Shown here in pieces: positions 25,181 through 33,887 of a stretch of DNA of 38,758 nucleotides. The notes below the pieces were generated by a model, which worked only from the letters and a program-made list of their open reading frames with translations, had not been told where the DNA came from and ran no database searches. The DNA lies in assembly GCA_020832545.1 (NCBI GenBank), contig JAFIEK010000036.1, positions 1 through 38,758 on the forward strand, read 5' to 3'. The first letter of the stretch is position 1. Every line of letters begins with the position of its first letter. A program made the position numbers and the translations under genes. This stretch comes from Pararhodobacter sp. GTDB taxonomy: Bacteria; Pseudomonadota; Alphaproteobacteria; Rhodobacterales; Rhodobacteraceae.

Positions 25181-26665
25181 ATGGGGCAGTCACGGAAACT
25201 GAACGCACTGGGCCTCACAGCCAGTCGCGGCAATGCGCAGACCGACATAACCGGGATCGCGCTCGACAGCCGTGAGGTGCGGCCCGGCTTCTTGTTCGCA
25301 GGCTTGCCCGGCACCCGCGTGCACGGCGGTGAGTTCATCGAATTCGCGCTGCGGATGCAGGCGGGGGCTGTCCTGACCGACCGCGCGGGCGCGGCCCTCG
25401 CCGCCGAGGCATTGGCGGCCCATCCCGAGGTTGCGCTGATCGTGGCCGAGGATGCGCGCGAGACCTTCGCACGGGCCGCTGCGCTCTGGTTCGCGGCGCA
25501 ACCCGAATGCACCGTGGCGGTGACCGGCACCAACGGCAAGACCTCGGTCGCCAGCTTCACCCGCCAGATCTGGACCGCGCTGGGTCATGGTGCGATCAAC
25601 GTGGGCACCACAGGTGTGGAAGGGGCATGGGCCACGCCGCTGGCCCATACAACGCCCGATGCGCTGACCCTGCAACGCATTCTCGCTGAAGCGGCGCAGG
25701 AAGGCATCACCCATGCCGCGATGGAGGCCTCCAGCCACGGGCTGGACCAGCGCCGACTGGATGGCGTGCGCCTGGTGGCGGCAGGATTCACCAATCTCAG
25801 CCAGGATCACCTGGATTACCACGCCGACATGGACGCCTATTTCGAGGCCAAATGCGGCCTCTTCACCCGGCTTCTGCCCGAGGACGCGCCCGCCGTCATC
25901 AACACCGATGACCCCTGGGGCGCGCGGTTGGTGCAGATGATGGGTGAGCGCCCGGTGCTGCGTGTCGGTGCCGCACGCAACTGCGATCTGCGCATGCTGG
26001 CGCAACGTTTCAGCGCGCATGGGCAAGAGGTGCGGTTTTCGGTCAAAGACAAGCCCTATCAGGTGAAACTGTCGCTGGTGGGCGGGTTTCAGGCCTCGAA
26101 CGCGCTGATCGCGCTGGGTCTGGTGCTGGCCACCGGTGCGCATGCGGTCGAGGCGATTGCGGCGCTGCCAAATCTGCAAGGCGTGCGCGGACGGATGCAA
26201 CTGGCGGCAACCCGGCGCAACGGCGCACCGGTCTTTGTCGATTACGCCCATACACCTGCCGCCGTGGAAACCGCCCTCAAGGCGCTGAGGCCGCATGTGA
26301 TGGGACGGCTGATCGTGGTGCTGGGGGCAGGCGGTGACCGTGACCGCGCCAAGCGGCCCTTGATGGGGCGCGCAGCGGCTGAAAACGCCGATGTGGTCTA
26401 TGTCACCGATGACAACCCGCGCTCTGAAGATCCCGCCACCATCCGTCGTGCAATCATGGCGGCCTGTCCTGAGGCCAACGAGGTGGGCGACCGGGCCGAG
26501 GCCATCCTGCGCGCTGTCGATGCGCTGCTGCCGGGCGATGCGCTGCTGATCGCGGGCAAGGGGCATGAACAGGGGCAGATCGTCGGCGATACCGTCTATC
26601 CGTTCGACGATCTGGAACAGGCCAGCGTGGCGGTGGCCGCCCTTGATGGCAAGGTGAAGAAATGA
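25181..26665 (+). CDS. murE: UDP-MurNAc-tripeptide ligase MurE (meso-diaminopimelate-adding)
   Basis: It adds the third stem residue to UDP-MurNAc-L-Ala-D-Glu using ATP, in the cytosol. The ATP loop is GTNGKTS (116-122), the carbamylated Lys is Lys224 in FEAKCGLF, and DNPR (411-414) is the motif that selects meso-diaminopimelate over lysine. HGLDQRRLDGV and FTNLSQDHLDYH are typical. It is 494 aa, normal length. ATG 25181 has GAGGG upstream; an out-of-frame ATG lies at 25170. The stop overlaps the murF start in ATGA, so translation is coupled. Confidence 0.97.
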   Translation: MGQSRKLNALGLTASRGNAQTDITGIALDSREVRPGFLFAGLPGTRVHGGEFIEFALRMQAGAVLTDRAGAALAAEALAAHPEVALIVAEDARETFARAAALWFAAQPECTVAVTGTNGKTSVASFTRQIWTALGHGAINVGTTGVEGAWATPLAHTTPDALTLQRILAEAAQEGITHAAMEASSHGLDQRRLDGVRLVAAGFTNLSQDHLDYHADMDAYFEAKCGLFTRLLPEDAPAVINTDDPWGARLVQMMGERPVLRVGAARNCDLRMLAQRFSAHGQEVRFSVKDKPYQVKLSLVGGFQASNALIALGLVLATGAHAVEAIAALPNLQGVRGRMQLAATRRNGAPVFVDYAHTPAAVETALKALRPHVMGRLIVVLGAGGDRDRAKRPLMGRAAAENADVVYVTDDNPRSEDPATIRRAIMAACPEANEVGDRAEAILRAVDALLPGDALLIAGKGHEQGQIVGDTVYPFDDLEQASVAVAALDGKVKK

Positions 26666-28080
26666 CCGCGCTCTGGAGCGCGCGCGCGGCCGAGGCCGCA
26701 ACCGGCGGCACGGCCACCGCAGATTTCGCGGTCTCCGGTATTTCCATCGACACCCGCAGCCTGCAACCGGGCGATCTGTTCGTGGCGCTCAGCGCCGCGC
26801 GTGACGGGCATGACTTTGTGGCGCAGGCGTTTGAACGCGGCGCGGCGGCGGCCCTGGTCACGCATGTGCCTGACGGGGTCAGCGGCCCCTGTCTGGTGGT
26901 GCCCGATGTGCTGGCGGCGCTGACTGCGCTGGGTGCGGCGGGGCGCGCGCGCAGCCGGGCGCAGGTGATCGCGGTCACCGGTTCGGTTGGCAAGACCTCC
27001 ACCAAGGAGATGCTGCGCGAGATGCTGGCCGAGTTTGGCACGGTCCACGCCGCCGAGGCCAGTTTCAACAACCATTGGGGCGTGCCGGTCACATTGGCGC
27101 GGCTGCCGGTCGATGCCGATTTCGCGGTGGTCGAGATCGGGATGAACCAACCCGGCGAGATTGGCCCGCTGGCTGTGCTGGCCCGGCCCCATGTCGCGCT
27201 GATCACCATCATTGCTCCGGCGCATCTGGCCAATATGGGCTCGCTGGAGGCGATTGCGCGTGAGAAATCCGATGTTTTCAAGGGGCTGGAGCCGGGTGGG
27301 ACAGCCATCTACAACGCCGATACCGAAACCGCGCCAATTCTTGCCCAACGCGCTGCCAGCGCGGCACGGGTGCTGAGCTTTGGCAAATCAGGCCATGATG
27401 CGCGCCTGAGCGAGTTGCGCGCCACCCCCGATGCTCTGGTGGTGCGCGCCGAGGTCGGGGTCATGCCGCTCTTGCTGCGCCTGACCGACGCGGGCGACCA
27501 TTTCGCGATGAACGCACTGGGCTGCCTGCTGGTGGCGAAGGCGCTGGGTCTTGATCTGGCAATAGCGGCGCAGGCGCTGAGCCGCTGGCACCCGCCCGCC
27601 GGGCGCGGCCAGCGCGAAACGGTGCTGCTGGACCACGCCGATGACAGGGGCTTCACCTTGATCGATGATGCCTTCAACGCCAACCCCACCTCGATGGATG
27701 CCGCCCTGAAGGTGCTGGCTGCCAGCCAACCCGGGCCCGGCGGGCGGCGCATCGCCATTCTGGGCGACATGCTGGAACTGGGCCCAGACGAGATGGACTT
27801 GCACAGCGCACTGGCCCGCCACCCGGCGCTGGAGGGTGTGGCGCTGGTCCACTGTGTGGGGCCACGCATGGCCGCGCTCTGGCAGGACCTGCCCGAACAC
27901 CAGCGCGGCAAGGCCGTGTCGCAGGCCGAGGAACTGGGCGCGCATGCCCATCTGCTGGTGCGTGGTGGCGATGTGATTCTGGTCAAGGGCTCGAAAGGCT
28001 CGCTCGTCTCGCGCGTGGTTGACGCGCTGCGCAATCTGGGGCACGCGACGCCCATTGATACCCCGAAAGGAACTGGCTGA
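26662..28080 (+). CDS. murF: UDP-MurNAc-tripeptide D-Ala-D-Ala ligase MurF
   Basis: It attaches D-Ala-D-Ala to complete the UDP-MurNAc-pentapeptide. Motifs seen are VSIDTR-type substrate site (GISIDTRSLQPGDLFVAL), ATP loop GSVGKTST (107-114), FNNHWGVPVTLARLP, VEIGMNQPGEI, and the C-terminal DDAFNANPTSMDAAL and LGDMLELG. It is 472 aa, normal. The start overlaps the murE stop by four bases, and the stop is directly adjacent to the mraY ATG with no gap. Confidence 0.97.
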   Translation: MTALWSARAAEAATGGTATADFAVSGISIDTRSLQPGDLFVALSAARDGHDFVAQAFERGAAAALVTHVPDGVSGPCLVVPDVLAALTALGAAGRARSRAQVIAVTGSVGKTSTKEMLREMLAEFGTVHAAEASFNNHWGVPVTLARLPVDADFAVVEIGMNQPGEIGPLAVLARPHVALITIIAPAHLANMGSLEAIAREKSDVFKGLEPGGTAIYNADTETAPILAQRAASAARVLSFGKSGHDARLSELRATPDALVVRAEVGVMPLLLRLTDAGDHFAMNALGCLLVAKALGLDLAIAAQALSRWHPPAGRGQRETVLLDHADDRGFTLIDDAFNANPTSMDAALKVLAASQPGPGGRRIAILGDMLELGPDEMDLHSALARHPALEGVALVHCVGPRMAALWQDLPEHQRGKAVSQAEELGAHAHLLVRGGDVILVKGSKGSLVSRVVDALRNLGHATPIDTPKGTG

Positions 28081-29166
28081 ATGTTATATTGGCTGGCCGA
28101 ACTCTCCGAGGCCATAACCGGCTTCAACCTGTTTCGCTATATCACCGTCCGCGCTGGCGCGGCCTTCTTTACGGCGCTGATCTTCGGCTTTGTCTTTGGC
28201 AAGCCGCTGATCGCGTTTCTGCGCCGTCACCAGGGCAATGGCCAGCCGATCCGCGAGGATGGGCCGGAATCGCACCTGCTGACCAAGCAGGGCACGCCAA
28301 CCATGGGTGGTCTTCTGATCCTGTCGGCGCTTGTGGTGTCCACGCTGCTCTGGGCGCGATTGGACAACCCGTATGTCTGGCTGGTGCTGCTGGTGACTGT
28401 GGCGTTCGGGCTGATCGGCTTTGCCGATGACTATGCCAAGGTCAAGAAGGGCAATCACAAGGGGGTTTCGGGCAAGCTGCGTATGGCGCTGGGGCTGGTG
28501 ATTGCGCTTCTGGCCGCGCTGGCGGCTATGGCGATCCATCCGCCCGATCTGTCGGCAAAACTGGCTGTGCCGGTCTTCAAGTCGGTTCTGATCGATATGG
28601 GATGGGTCTTCGTGCCGTTTGCGATGTTCGTGATCGTGGGGGCGGCCAATTCGGTGAACCTGACCGATGGGCTGGACGGGCTGGCGATCATGCCGGTGAT
28701 GATTGCGGCAACCACGCTGGGGGTGATCGCCTATGCCGTGGGGCGGGTCGATTTCACCAGCTATCTGGATGTCCACTACGTGCCGGGCACCGGCGAGTTG
28801 CTGATCTTCACGGCTGCGCTTGCGGGCGGGGGACTGGGTTTTCTGTGGTACAACGCGCCCCCGGCTGCGGTCTTCATGGGCGATACCGGCAGTCTGGCGC
28901 TTGGCGGCGCGCTCGGCGCGATCGCGGTGGCTACCAAACATGAGATCGTGCTGGGCATCGTGGGCGGGCTGTTTGTGGTCGAGGCATTGAGCGTGATCAT
29001 CCAGGTGCTTTACTTCAAAACCACCGGCAAACGGGTCTTCCTGATGGCACCGATTCACCACCATTTCGAAAAGAAGGGCTGGGCTGAACCGCAGATCGTG
29101 ATCCGGTTCTGGATCATCAGCCTGGTGCTCGCGCTGATCGGGCTGGCCACACTGAAAATCCGTTGA
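28081..29166 (+). CDS. mraY: Phospho-MurNAc-pentapeptide transferase MraY
   Basis: An integral inner-membrane enzyme with ten expected helices that moves phospho-MurNAc-pentapeptide onto undecaprenyl phosphate, forming lipid I. Diagnostic cytoplasmic motifs are [15 protein letters not shown] (catalytic Asp pair), [25 protein letters not shown] and the HHH loop [12 protein letters not shown]. It is 361 aa. Translation starts at the base after the murF stop. In most alphaproteobacteria murD and ftsW come next; here the cluster stops and a pair of inverted repeats follows. Confidence 0.98.
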   Translation: MLYWLAELSEAITGFNLFRYITVRAGAAFFTALIFGFVFGKPLIAFLRRHQGNGQPIREDGPESHLLTKQGTPTMGGLLILSALVVSTLLWARLDNPYVWLVLLVTVAFGLIGFADDYAKVKKGNHKGVSGKLRMALGLVIALLAALAAMAIHPPDLSAKLAVPVFKSVLIDMGWVFVPFAMFVIVGAANSVNLTDGLDGLAIMPVMIAATTLGVIAYAVGRVDFTSYLDVHYVPGTGELLIFTAALAGGGLGFLWYNAPPAAVFMGDTGSLALGGALGAIAVATKHEIVLGIVGGLFVVEALSVIIQVLYFKTTGKRVFLMAPIHHHFEKKGWAEPQIVIRFWIISLVLALIGLATLKIR

Positions 29167-29264
29167 GCGCACAGGGCGGGGGCGCTCCCGCCCGTCGTCG
29201 CGCGATGGCACGCCATCACCCTCCTCCCGTTGGGCCGGGCCGCACCCCTGCGGGGCGCGGCAGC
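29167..29264. other. GC-rich palindromes after mraY
   Basis: Hairpins GGGCGGG/CCCGCCC (29174-29180 with 29187-29193) and GATGGC/GCCATC (29204-29209 with 29212-29217) are seen directly after the mraY stop. No T-run follows. No gene. They may end dcw transcription or belong to the repeat pair that follows. Confidence 0.5.
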
Positions 29265-29327
29265 AGGGGCGTTGCCCCTCTGGGCCTTCAGCCCATTCAC
29301 CCCAGGATATTTTCAGACAGGAAATGA
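29265..29327 (-). repeat. Palindromic intergenic repeat, copy D (left half of an inverted pair)
   Basis: On the minus strand the order is GATATTTTCAGACA reversed, then GGGGTGAATGGG, a small hairpin, and AGGGGC/GCCCCT (29265-29270 with 29274-29279). This is the block order of copy B with AAATATCC in place of AAATACGC. It faces away from copy E. Confidence 0.65.
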
Positions 29328-29363
29328 GGCAGAAGGGCAGTTCATTTTGTGTCTGAAAATATC
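29306..29363. repeat. 22-base inverted repeat at the centre of repeat pair D/E
   Basis: The arm at 29306-29327 pairs with 29342-29363 at 20 of 22 positions, including a perfect 14-bp outer part, GATATTTTCAGACA. The loop is 14 bases (29328-29341). It joins two outward-facing repeat copies and can form a long hairpin in RNA or a cruciform in DNA. Confidence 0.8.
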
Positions 29364-29405
29364 CCGGGGGAGTCGCCCGGAACGGGCGGCGGGGGCAGCG
29401 CCCCC
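29342..29405 (+). repeat. Palindromic intergenic repeat, copy E (right half of an inverted pair)
   Basis: Plus strand: TGTCTGAAAATATC, CCGGGGGAGT, hairpin CGCCCG/CGGGCG, and GGGGGC/GCCCCC (29391-29396 with 29400-29405). Same block order as copies A-C. With copy D it forms a divergent pair in the 318-base gap after mraY. Confidence 0.65.
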
Positions 29406-29484
29406 GACGCTGCGCAGCAGCCAGCAAACCGGCGTCGGCGTAGCCGGCAATCCGGTCACCCCTGTCAGTCGGTGTCGCGAGGGG

Positions 29485-29739
29485 TCAGCTCGTCAGGCGG
29501 GCGAGCCAGCTGCGGTTACGGCAGTAGTTCGGTGCTGTGGTGCTGCCTTGGGGATGCGCGTCCATCCATGAGGGGCATTCGCTTGCGCTGGTGCAGCCCA
29601 TGCAGGTGAACACCGCGCGGCGGATTTCGTCGCCCTGCATGGTGCCGCTTTCCAGCGCCGCGCCCATATCGGCCTGCACTGTCTCAGCCATACGTTTCAG
29701 GAGGTCGGCATGATGGTCGATTCTGTCGATAAAGCCCAT
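29485..29739 (-). CDS. DUF6455 family small protein
   Basis: An 84-aa protein of a family frequent in Rhodobacterales with no known function. The family pattern is clear: MGFIDRIDHHADLLKRMAETV, a helix with LRRAVFTC-like EIRRAVFTCMGCTSASECPSWMDAH, and YCRNRSWLARL at the end. Four cysteines (CMGC, C in ECP, YC) could bind metal or a cluster. The Cys spacing and two histidines are noted, but no ligand is known. ATG 29739 has AAAGGAGAG upstream. An FNR-type site lies 80 bases upstream, which suggests oxygen-dependent control. Confidence 0.8.
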   Translation of the reverse strand: MGFIDRIDHHADLLKRMAETVQADMGAALESGTMQGDEIRRAVFTCMGCTSASECPSWMDAHPQGSTTAPNYCRNRSWLARLTS

Positions 29740-29812
29740 GGGTCACTCTCCTTTCCGATATCCGGCAAATGCCGGTCGTGAATCAGAAAGCCATCGCCAG
29801 CCATCGGGTGCC

Positions 29813-29826
29813 ATGATCTGGATCAA
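29813..29826 (-). promoter_or_regulatory. FNR/FnrL-type binding site upstream of the DUF6455 gene
   Basis: ATGATCTGGATCAA (plus strand; TTGATCCAGATCAT on the minus strand) matches TTGAY-N4-RTCAA at 9 of 10 defined positions. It is nearly the same as the site at 2879-2892. A weak -10 (TCTGAT, 29787-29782) lies about 44 bases from its centre to the start point. Confidence 0.55.
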
Positions 29827-29894
29827 GTTGGCCGCGCGTCATGCCCCTGCGCGCAGAAAACGCGCAACAATCACCCTCCAGTTCGCCCCATGCC

Positions 29895-31373
29895 CTATCC
29901 CCGGTTTGGTTTGATGTGCTTTTTCAGCTTTGACGGTTGGGCCTTGCTGCGGTCCTTGTAGGGGTTCTGATCGGCGCGCGAGCGCAGATAGAGCCGGATG
30001 GGCGTGCCCGGCATGTCGAAGCGTTCGCGCAGCCCGTTGATCAGGTAGCGCTCGTAGCTTTTGGGCAGATCCTCGGGGTTGGAGCACATGATCACAAAGC
30101 CCGGTGGCCGGGTTTTGGCCTGTGTGATGTAGCGCATCTTGATCCGCCGGCCGCCCGGGGCGGGGGGCGGGTGGGATTCTGTCATCGCCCCCAGCCACTG
30201 GTTCAGCTTGGCCGTCGACACCCGGCGGTTCCAGATCGCGTGTGCGCGCAGGATTGCCTCGTGCAGCCGGTCCATCCCGCGCCCGGTCTTGGCCGAGACG
30301 GTGACCAGCGGCGCGCCCTTGAGCTGGGGCAGATGGCGTTCAAACGCCTGCAACAGCGCTTTCAGCTTGTCCTGCTTGTCATCCTCCAGATCCCATTTGT
30401 TGACGGCGACGACCACTGCGCGGCCCTCGCTTTCAGCCAGATCGGCGATGCGCAGATCCTGGGTCTCAAAGGGAATCGCGGCATCCAGCAGCACCACCAC
30501 CACCTCGGCGAATTTTACCGCGCGCAGCCCGTCGGCGACTGACAGCTTCTCCAGCTTTTCCTGCACGCGGGCCTTCTTGCGCATGCCCGCAGTATCAAAG
30601 AGCCGCATCGGCGTGCCGCCCCAGGTGAAAGGCAGCGAGATGGCGTCACGCGTGATTCCGGCCTCGGGGCCTGTCAGCAGCCGGTCGTCACCGATGATGG
30701 TGTTGATCAGCGTTGATTTCCCGGCATTCGGGCGACCGACGACAGCCACCTGCAGGGGGCGTTTCTCGCTGGGTGTCCAGTCCGGCGCGGCGTCGGACCC
30801 TTCGGTATTGTCGACCTCGCTGCCTTCCTCGACCGTCACATCGGTCTCGGGCGCTTCGGCCTCGGCGCGTTCGTCAAACTCCGCGGCGAGAGGGCGAAGC
30901 ATGTGGTAAAGCTCGTCCATCCCCTCGCCGTGTTCGGCTGACAGGCGCAAGGGTTCGCCCAGACCCAGTGAATACGCCTCAATCAGCCCGCCTTCACCGG
31001 CGCGGCCTTCGGCCTTGTTGGCGGCGAGGATCACATGGCGCGCGCGCTTGCGCAGGATCTCGGCGAAGATTTCGTCGGCGGGGGTGATGCCCACGCGGGC
31101 GTCGATCATGAACAGGCAGATATCCACCATCCCCACCGCGCGCTCCGTCAGGCGGCGCATGCGGCCCTGCAGGCTGTTGTCGGTGACATTCTCCAGCCCG
31201 GCGGTGTCGATTACGGTGAAACGCAGATCGCCCAGCCGTGCCGTGCCCTCGCGCAGATCACGCGTGACGCCGGGTTGGTCATCGACCAGCGCAAGGCGCT
31301 TGCCGACCAGCCGGTTGAACAGCGTCGATTTTCCGACATTGGGGCGACCCACCAGGGCCAGTGTGAAACTCAT
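29895..31373 (-). CDS. der: Ribosome-assembly GTPase Der (EngA)
   Basis: A double-GTPase needed for 50S subunit maturation. G domain one has GRPNVGKST (residues 9-17), PGVTRD and DTAG. Its G4 reads NKAE (119-122) instead of NKxD, a change I believe is common in alphaproteobacteria. An acidic linker (about 167-200) joins G domain two, with GRPNAGKST (213-221), GITRD, DTAG and NKWD. A C-terminal KH-like domain ends in a basic tail ([16 protein letters not shown]) that binds rRNA. ATG 31373 has GGAGGG upstream; a 17-residue extension to 31424 is unlikely. Length is 492 aa. It lies downstream of bamB, as in E. coli. Confidence 0.97.
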   Translation of the reverse strand: MSFTLALVGRPNVGKSTLFNRLVGKRLALVDDQPGVTRDLREGTARLGDLRFTVIDTAGLENVTDNSLQGRMRRLTERAVGMVDICLFMIDARVGITPADEIFAEILRKRARHVILAANKAEGRAGEGGLIEAYSLGLGEPLRLSAEHGEGMDELYHMLRPLAAEFDERAEAEAPETDVTVEEGSEVDNTEGSDAAPDWTPSEKRPLQVAVVGRPNAGKSTLINTIIGDDRLLTGPEAGITRDAISLPFTWGGTPMRLFDTAGMRKKARVQEKLEKLSVADGLRAVKFAEVVVVLLDAAIPFETQDLRIADLAESEGRAVVVAVNKWDLEDDKQDKLKALLQAFERHLPQLKGAPLVTVSAKTGRGMDRLHEAILRAHAIWNRRVSTAKLNQWLGAMTESHPPPAPGGRRIKMRYITQAKTRPPGFVIMCSNPEDLPKSYERYLINGLRERFDMPGTPIRLYLRSRADQNPYKDRSKAQPSKLKKHIKPNRG

Positions 31374-31466
31374 GTCACCCTCCGGGGGCGTTGCAATACG
31401 TGAAAGGCGCCCGACATAGGCCATGCCGGGCGCAGAGTAAAGGGCAGGGGCTGGCCCCGTTCCCGT

Positions 31467-32771
31467 TTAGCGGAAAGCGTGCAAAACGCCGTCGCGGGCC
31501 AGCACATAGAGCGTACGGTCCATCACGATCGGCCCCGAGGCCGCACCGCCTGGCACTTCGATCTGCGTGCCGATCGCGCCGCTGACCGGGTCAAAGCCGC
31601 GCAACGCCCCGTCGCCCGACGACACCCAGAGCCGCCCCCCGGCCAGAACCGGCCCGTATTGCGGGAAGATCCGTGCCTGACGGCGCGGGCGTTCATCGGC
31701 GAAAAGCGGCAGTTCCTGTGCCCAGACCGGCTCACCGCTGGATGCATCCAGCCGGATCACGCGGTTCTCGTCAGACACCAGAAAGACCGAGCCGCCGACC
31801 GGCCACACCGGGCTGTAAGCGGCCTCGCGCGCTGACCACAGGGTGTTGCCGTTGCGGGCGTCCACCGCCATCAGGCGGCCTGACTGGTTGGCGGCATAGA
31901 TGCGGTTGCCATCGACCACCGGATCGCCGGTGACTGACGAAATGTTGGCATAGGCCGCGCCGACGCGCCGCCCCACCACCGCCGTCGCCCAGGCCGAAGC
32001 GCCGTTGGAGCGGCGCACCGCGCGCAGTTCACCAGCCTGAGTGGGGAAGACCACCAGATCGCCTGCCAACGCGGGGGCTGCGGTGCGCGACATGATCGAG
32101 ATGTCTTGCGTGCCGGACAATGTCCAGTCAATGCGCCCGGTGGCGGCGTCGAGGCTCCACAATGTGCTGTCGCCTGCGCTGACAAAGACCCGGTCACCTG
32201 CCACCATCGGTGCGCCCATCAGCGGTGCGTCAAAGCGGTGATGCCAGATTTCCTGCCCGGTGGCGGCATCATGCACGGCCAGAAGCCCGTGGGCCGAGGC
32301 CACATAAAGCCGGTTACCCGCAACCGCGAGCCCCCCGCCTGAGGCCGAGCCGCGGCGCGCCCAGTCGGGCGTGATGTCGCGCGACCAGACAACCTGGCCA
32401 TTGGTGGCGGTGGCCTGCAGGCGGGCATTGGCGTCAAGGGTAAAGATACGGCCATCGGCGGCCACCGGCTCGGTCGCCAGCCGCAGGCGGCGGGCGTCAC
32501 CCTGTCCGATATCCGTGGACCAGGCCAATTGCGGCGAGGACGACAGCGCCGGATGCTGCGGGCGGGCGCCATTGGTGCCCTGCGGGTGGCTCCAGGCGGC
32601 ATTGGCGACCTGCGCAGGCAGCGATATCGGCTGTGCGCGATTGGCCACCTCGGTCCCGCCCCCCCAGGGCGCACGGATGTCGATCCGGTCGCCTTCGAGG
32701 ATGGTGTCACGCGAACACGCTCCCAGCGCGCCCACGAGGCCAAGAATTGCCGCGATTCTGATCAAGGTCAC
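31467..32771 (-). CDS. bamB: Outer-membrane assembly lipoprotein BamB-like (PQQ beta-propeller)
   Basis: A 434-aa lipoprotein: signal peptide and lipobox LGAC with Cys19, then an eight-bladed beta-propeller of PQQ-like repeats (for example GLLAVHDAATGQEIWHHRF, STLWSLDAATGRIDWTLSG, RLMAVDARNGNTLWS and RVIRLDASSGEPVWAQEL). BamB binds BamA in the periplasm and helps insert outer-membrane beta-barrels. The identity is supported by its place between a YfgM-like gene and der, the E. coli order yfgM-bamB-der. GTG 32771 is the start, with AAAGGGG upstream. The C-terminal blade closes with TLYVLARDGVLHAFR. Confidence 0.92.
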   Translation of the reverse strand: MTLIRIAAILGLVGALGACSRDTILEGDRIDIRAPWGGGTEVANRAQPISLPAQVANAAWSHPQGTNGARPQHPALSSSPQLAWSTDIGQGDARRLRLATEPVAADGRIFTLDANARLQATATNGQVVWSRDITPDWARRGSASGGGLAVAGNRLYVASAHGLLAVHDAATGQEIWHHRFDAPLMGAPMVAGDRVFVSAGDSTLWSLDAATGRIDWTLSGTQDISIMSRTAAPALAGDLVVFPTQAGELRAVRRSNGASAWATAVVGRRVGAAYANISSVTGDPVVDGNRIYAANQSGRLMAVDARNGNTLWSAREAAYSPVWPVGGSVFLVSDENRVIRLDASSGEPVWAQELPLFADERPRRQARIFPQYGPVLAGGRLWVSSGDGALRGFDPVSGAIGTQIEVPGGAASGPIVMDRTLYVLARDGVLHAFR

Positions 32772-32834
32772 GCCGGTGCCCCTTTCGATGCTTCATTTGC
32801 CCCGAACCGTCAGGTCCGGAGAGTCCATGGCCCG

Positions 32835-33518
32835 TCAGCCAAGGTCGGTATCGACCTCGCCGCCGAGAATGACAATCAACTGGTTGACGCGGCGACGCAA
32901 GTCGCTCGTCAGGTCGGGTTCGGACAGGAGGGCGCGGAATTGCGCCAGTGCCGCCGCTTCGTCGCCTGCTTCCAGCTGCAACAGTGCCAGTTGCTCCAGC
33001 GCCAGCGGGCGATAGGCTTGCCCGGCTGCGGCCAGTTCCGTCAACGCGCTTTCGCGTTCGGACAGTGGCAGATCGGGGCCCGCAATGATCACACGCTTGA
33101 GCGTGGCCAACTGGCGGTAGCTGGCGGGCAGGCTGGCATCCTGCGACACGGCCTGCAACGCTGACAGCGCGCCTGCGCGGTCCCCCGTTTCCAGGCTTTG
33201 CGCGGCCAGCAGCAGGTTGACGATCGCCAACCGACCCTGGCCCTCGCGCCCCGCGCCGGCCTGATCCTCGGCCAGGGCAGCCAGAGCATTCCGCTGGGCC
33301 GCGACATCATCATGCTCCAGCGCCATGATGACCCCGTCGCCAAAGGTCTGGGCCGATGCCTCCTGCCGGGCCTTCGACCACTCGTTCCATGCTGCGAAGC
33401 CGACAATCGCGACCACGGCCACCACCGCGATCCAACCATACTTGCGCATCATGGCAAACAGCCGGTCGCGTTTGAGTTCCTCGTTCACCTCGTCGATGAA
33501 GCTGTCGGTATTGCTCAA
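32835..33518 (-). CDS. YfgM-like tetratricopeptide membrane protein (SecYEG-associated)
   Basis: A 227-aa protein: cytoplasmic N terminus (SNTDSFIDEVNEELKRDRL), one membrane helix (about 28-47, WIAVVAVVAIVGFAAWNEW), and a periplasmic TPR-like helical region. YfgM of E. coli sits at the SecYEG translocon with PpiD and aids periplasmic folding. The gene order with bamB and der supports the match. The start appears to be TTG 33518, since the family begins MSxTDSFIDEV there. No ATG or GTG is close, and the ribosome site (CGGGAA) is weak. A frame open to 33722 would run through structured intergenic DNA. Confidence 0.85.
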   Translation of the reverse strand: MSNTDSFIDEVNEELKRDRLFAMMRKYGWIAVVAVVAIVGFAAWNEWSKARQEASAQTFGDGVIMALEHDDVAAQRNALAALAEDQAGAGREGQGRLAIVNLLLAAQSLETGDRAGALSALQAVSQDASLPASYRQLATLKRVIIAGPDLPLSERESALTELAAAGQAYRPLALEQLALLQLEAGDEAAALAQFRALLSEPDLTSDLRRRVNQLIVILGGEVDTDLG

Positions 33519-33648
33519 GTGTTCTGTTCCCGCTCTGATCAGTCCTGCCGGGGGTCCGGCCCAGCCCACTTCTAGCGCGAAGGCGCAAGGCTTGCCAAGC
33601 CCGCCCCCGGCTCTGTGCCATATTTTCCTGTGCGGTGTCGCGGATGAC

Positions 33649-33687
33649 GTGACGCAAGGGCAAGCGCAGCATGCCCTGTTGCGTGAC
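33649..33687. repeat. Imperfect hairpin in the gap before the efflux genes
   Basis: GTGACGCAA and GGGC (33649-33661) pair with GCCC and TTGCGTGAC (33673-33687), with a 2-base bulge and one mismatch. It lies next to the larger inverted repeat at 33703-33779 in the 369-base gene-free gap between the YfgM-like and efflux genes. Confidence 0.5.
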
Positions 33688-33702
33688 AAGGCAAACAGGC
33701 GT

Positions 33703-33779
33703 ATTTCGGCGCGCAATTGCACAAGGCGATCATATTATGGCCGCAATGGCCTTGAAGAACGCCCCTTGCGCGCCGAAAT
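33703..33779. repeat. Perfect 14-bp inverted repeat with nested inner stem
   Basis: ATTTCGGCGCGCAA (33703-33716) pairs perfectly with TTGCGCGCCGAAAT (33766-33779). Inside the 49-base loop, CAAGGC (33722-33727) pairs with GCCTTG (33749-33754). No T-run follows on either strand, so it is not a terminator. It could be an RNA element, an operator or a decayed mobile end. It is 108 bases before the efflux operon. Confidence 0.6.
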
Positions 33780-33887
33780 GTCGGTGACGTGGTGGCCCGA
33801 GGGTGACGCGCGCCGCGCTGGTGCGCACAATAGCGGTTGCTTTGGCCATTTCGCGTGGTGCGATGTGACCATCTCTGAGGTTTGAAA

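Noticed and set aside
33703-33779. Possible integron attC site
   Set aside because: The inverted repeat has about the right length, but there are no recognisable R' and R'' core sites, no cassette-like genes and no integrase in the window.
33325-33885. Plus-strand frame of 186 aa before the efflux genes
   Set aside because: It starts inside the antisense of the YfgM-like gene and crosses the structured palindromes. There is no ribosome site and no family features.
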